Below are positions 63,286-64,000 of a DNA stretch of 64,000 nt, piece by piece (position 1 is the first letter of the stretch; each line of letters begins with the position of its first letter). The DNA lies in assembly GCF_013408665.1 (NCBI RefSeq), contig NZ_JACCCL010000001.1, positions 2,160,707 through 2,224,706 on the forward strand. Reading direction: 5' to 3'. The DNA is from Sporosarcina sp. JAI121 (GTDB lineage Bacteria > Bacillota > Bacilli > Bacillales_A > Planococcaceae). The position numbers and the translations under genes are program-made. The notes under the pieces are model-generated. The model worked only from the letters and a program-made list of their open reading frames with translations, made no database searches and was not told where the DNA came from.

Positions 63286-64000
63286 TCTGATCCGCCTTTC
63301 TAACTTGAATTGAATTTGCATGGGCTGTTAACCCTTCCGCATTCGCTATTGCGATAATGTCATCTGATACGTCTTGCAGTGCCGCCTCAGTATATTGGAT
63401 GATGCTTGATTTTTTCATAAAATCGTAAACACCCAACGGTGATGAAAATGCTGATGTCCCACTTGTCGGCAATGTATGGTTAGGACCTGCCATATAATCG
63501 CCCAGTGCCTCCGGTGAGTAGTTCCCTAAAAAGATTGCGCCTGCATTGTGAATGAACGGCAATTGTTCCATCGGATTTTCCACCATAAGCTGTAAATGTT
63601 CCGGCGCCAGTTTATTGACGAAGTCAAAGGCTTCATCCAATGAATCGACGAGAATGATACGGCCATTATCGGTTATCGATGCTACTATGATGCTCTGCCG
63701 ATCGGCTCGTTCGATTTGGTTCGCCACTTCTTTTTGAAGCGCTTCAGCGAATGTACGGCTTGTCGTCACACAGATTGCTGTTGCACGTTCATCATGCTCC
63801 GCTTGAGATAACAAGTCCGCTGCGACAAACGCGGGAATCGCACTGTCGTCTGCCACGACACAAATTTCGCTCGGTCCCGCAATCATATCGATTGCAACGT
63901 CACCGAACACCCATTTTTTAGCCCGTGCCACAAATGCATTGCCCGGTCCGGTGATCTTCGCTACTTTTTCCACCGTCTCCGTTCCATATGCCAAGGCCGC
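63275..64000 (-). CDS. hisD: Histidinol dehydrogenase, C-terminal part (runs off the window)
   Basis: The frame is open to base 64000; only the last 241 residues or so of about 425 are in the window. Visible motifs: AALAYGTETV, ITGPGNAFVARAKKWVFG, IDMIAGPSEICVVAD with substrate and Zn contacts, LLSQAEHDE with a Zn ligand region, APEHLQLM, and GPNHTLPTSGTSAFSSPLGV. It oxidises histidinol to histidine, the last two steps. The gene order (hisD before hisB) fits a Bacillus-type his operon continuing to the right. Confidence 0.96.
   Translation of the reverse strand, partial: AALAYGTETVEKVAKITGPGNAFVARAKKWVFGDVAIDMIAGPSEICVVADDSAIPAFVAADLLSQAEHDERATAICVTTSRTFAEALQKEVANQIERADRQSIIVASITDNGRIILVDSLDEAFDFVNKLAPEHLQLMVENPMEQLPFIHNAGAIFLGNYSPEALGDYMAGPNHTLPTSGTSAFSSPLGVYDFMKKSSIIQYTEAALQDVSDDIIAIANAEGLTAHANSIQVRKADQNAK

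Overview
The window looks like a chromosome segment from a low-to-moderate GC Gram-positive of the Bacillales, most likely Planococcaceae and close to Sporosarcina. This rests on gene content and synteny with Bacillus subtilis (ytcD/ytbD/ytbE, yrrT-luxS, tcyABC, metNIQ, an opuA operon beside a gbsR-type regulator, riboswitch-controlled rib genes), strong AGGAGG-type ribosome binding sites, frequent TTG/GTG starts and lipobox lipoproteins. It is inference from reading alone. I see no rRNA, tRNA, CRISPR array, prophage or intact IS element.

Layout. 1-9.1 kb: small stress and repair genes (DUF1232, SRAP/YedK, dual-specificity phosphatase), a BCCT transporter, a marR-MFS operon with a readable promoter and operator, and two more MFS exporters including an Fsr type. 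9.2-12.3 kb: a YodB-like HxlR regulator with a DsbA/SpxH-like thiol protein behind a perfect palindrome, a truncated membrane gene, a decayed frame and a YitT protein. 12.9-23.8 kb: LtaS-type synthase, Na+/dicarboxylate symporter, small membrane proteins, erythromycin-esterase-like protein, thioesterase, AAA ATPase and PepF. 23.8-28.5 kb: metNIQ under a SAM-I riboswitch, two inverted GC-rich repeats and mtnE. 28.6-35.6 kb: ytbE/ytbD/ytcD, lipoprotein, methyltransferase, GNAT, a UDG-like protein and ASCH. 35.8-38.2 kb: tcyABC cystine ABC transporter. 38.4-42 kb: ribDEBAH behind an FMN riboswitch, with ribD broken. 42-45.9 kb: opuA-type glycine betaine ABC transporter divergent from gbsR. 45.9-53 kb: OsmC, luxS-yrrT, a MntP/YtaF-like protein, a FixH/YtkA lipoprotein divergent from a two-component system plus SCO protein, and DedA. 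53-58.8 kb: GNAT, YusW, YflT, tyrosine phenol-lyase and rlmN. 59-64 kb: a his operon hisD-B-A-F-IE-C (minus strand) with no hisH at its usual place between hisB and hisA.

Sulfur metabolism is a theme: metNIQ imports methionine, tcyABC imports cystine, luxS and yrrT recycle the products of SAM-dependent methylation, and mtnE closes methionine salvage. Osmoprotection is covered by opuA/gbsR and perhaps the BCCT carrier.

Most unusual points: (1) hisH is missing where a palindromic repeat now sits, and the neighbouring HisF departs from the family at several active-site positions; (2) ribD carries a frameshift with a probable small deletion in the reductase domain; (3) a gene much closer to tyrosine phenol-lyase than to tryptophanase; (4) a family of about 95-bp imperfect-palindrome elements in at least six places; (5) a hairpin that hides the ribD ribosome binding site just after the FMN aptamer; (6) several decayed or very short genes, including 30-aa and 59-aa membrane peptides. 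I found no clear new defence or mobile system.
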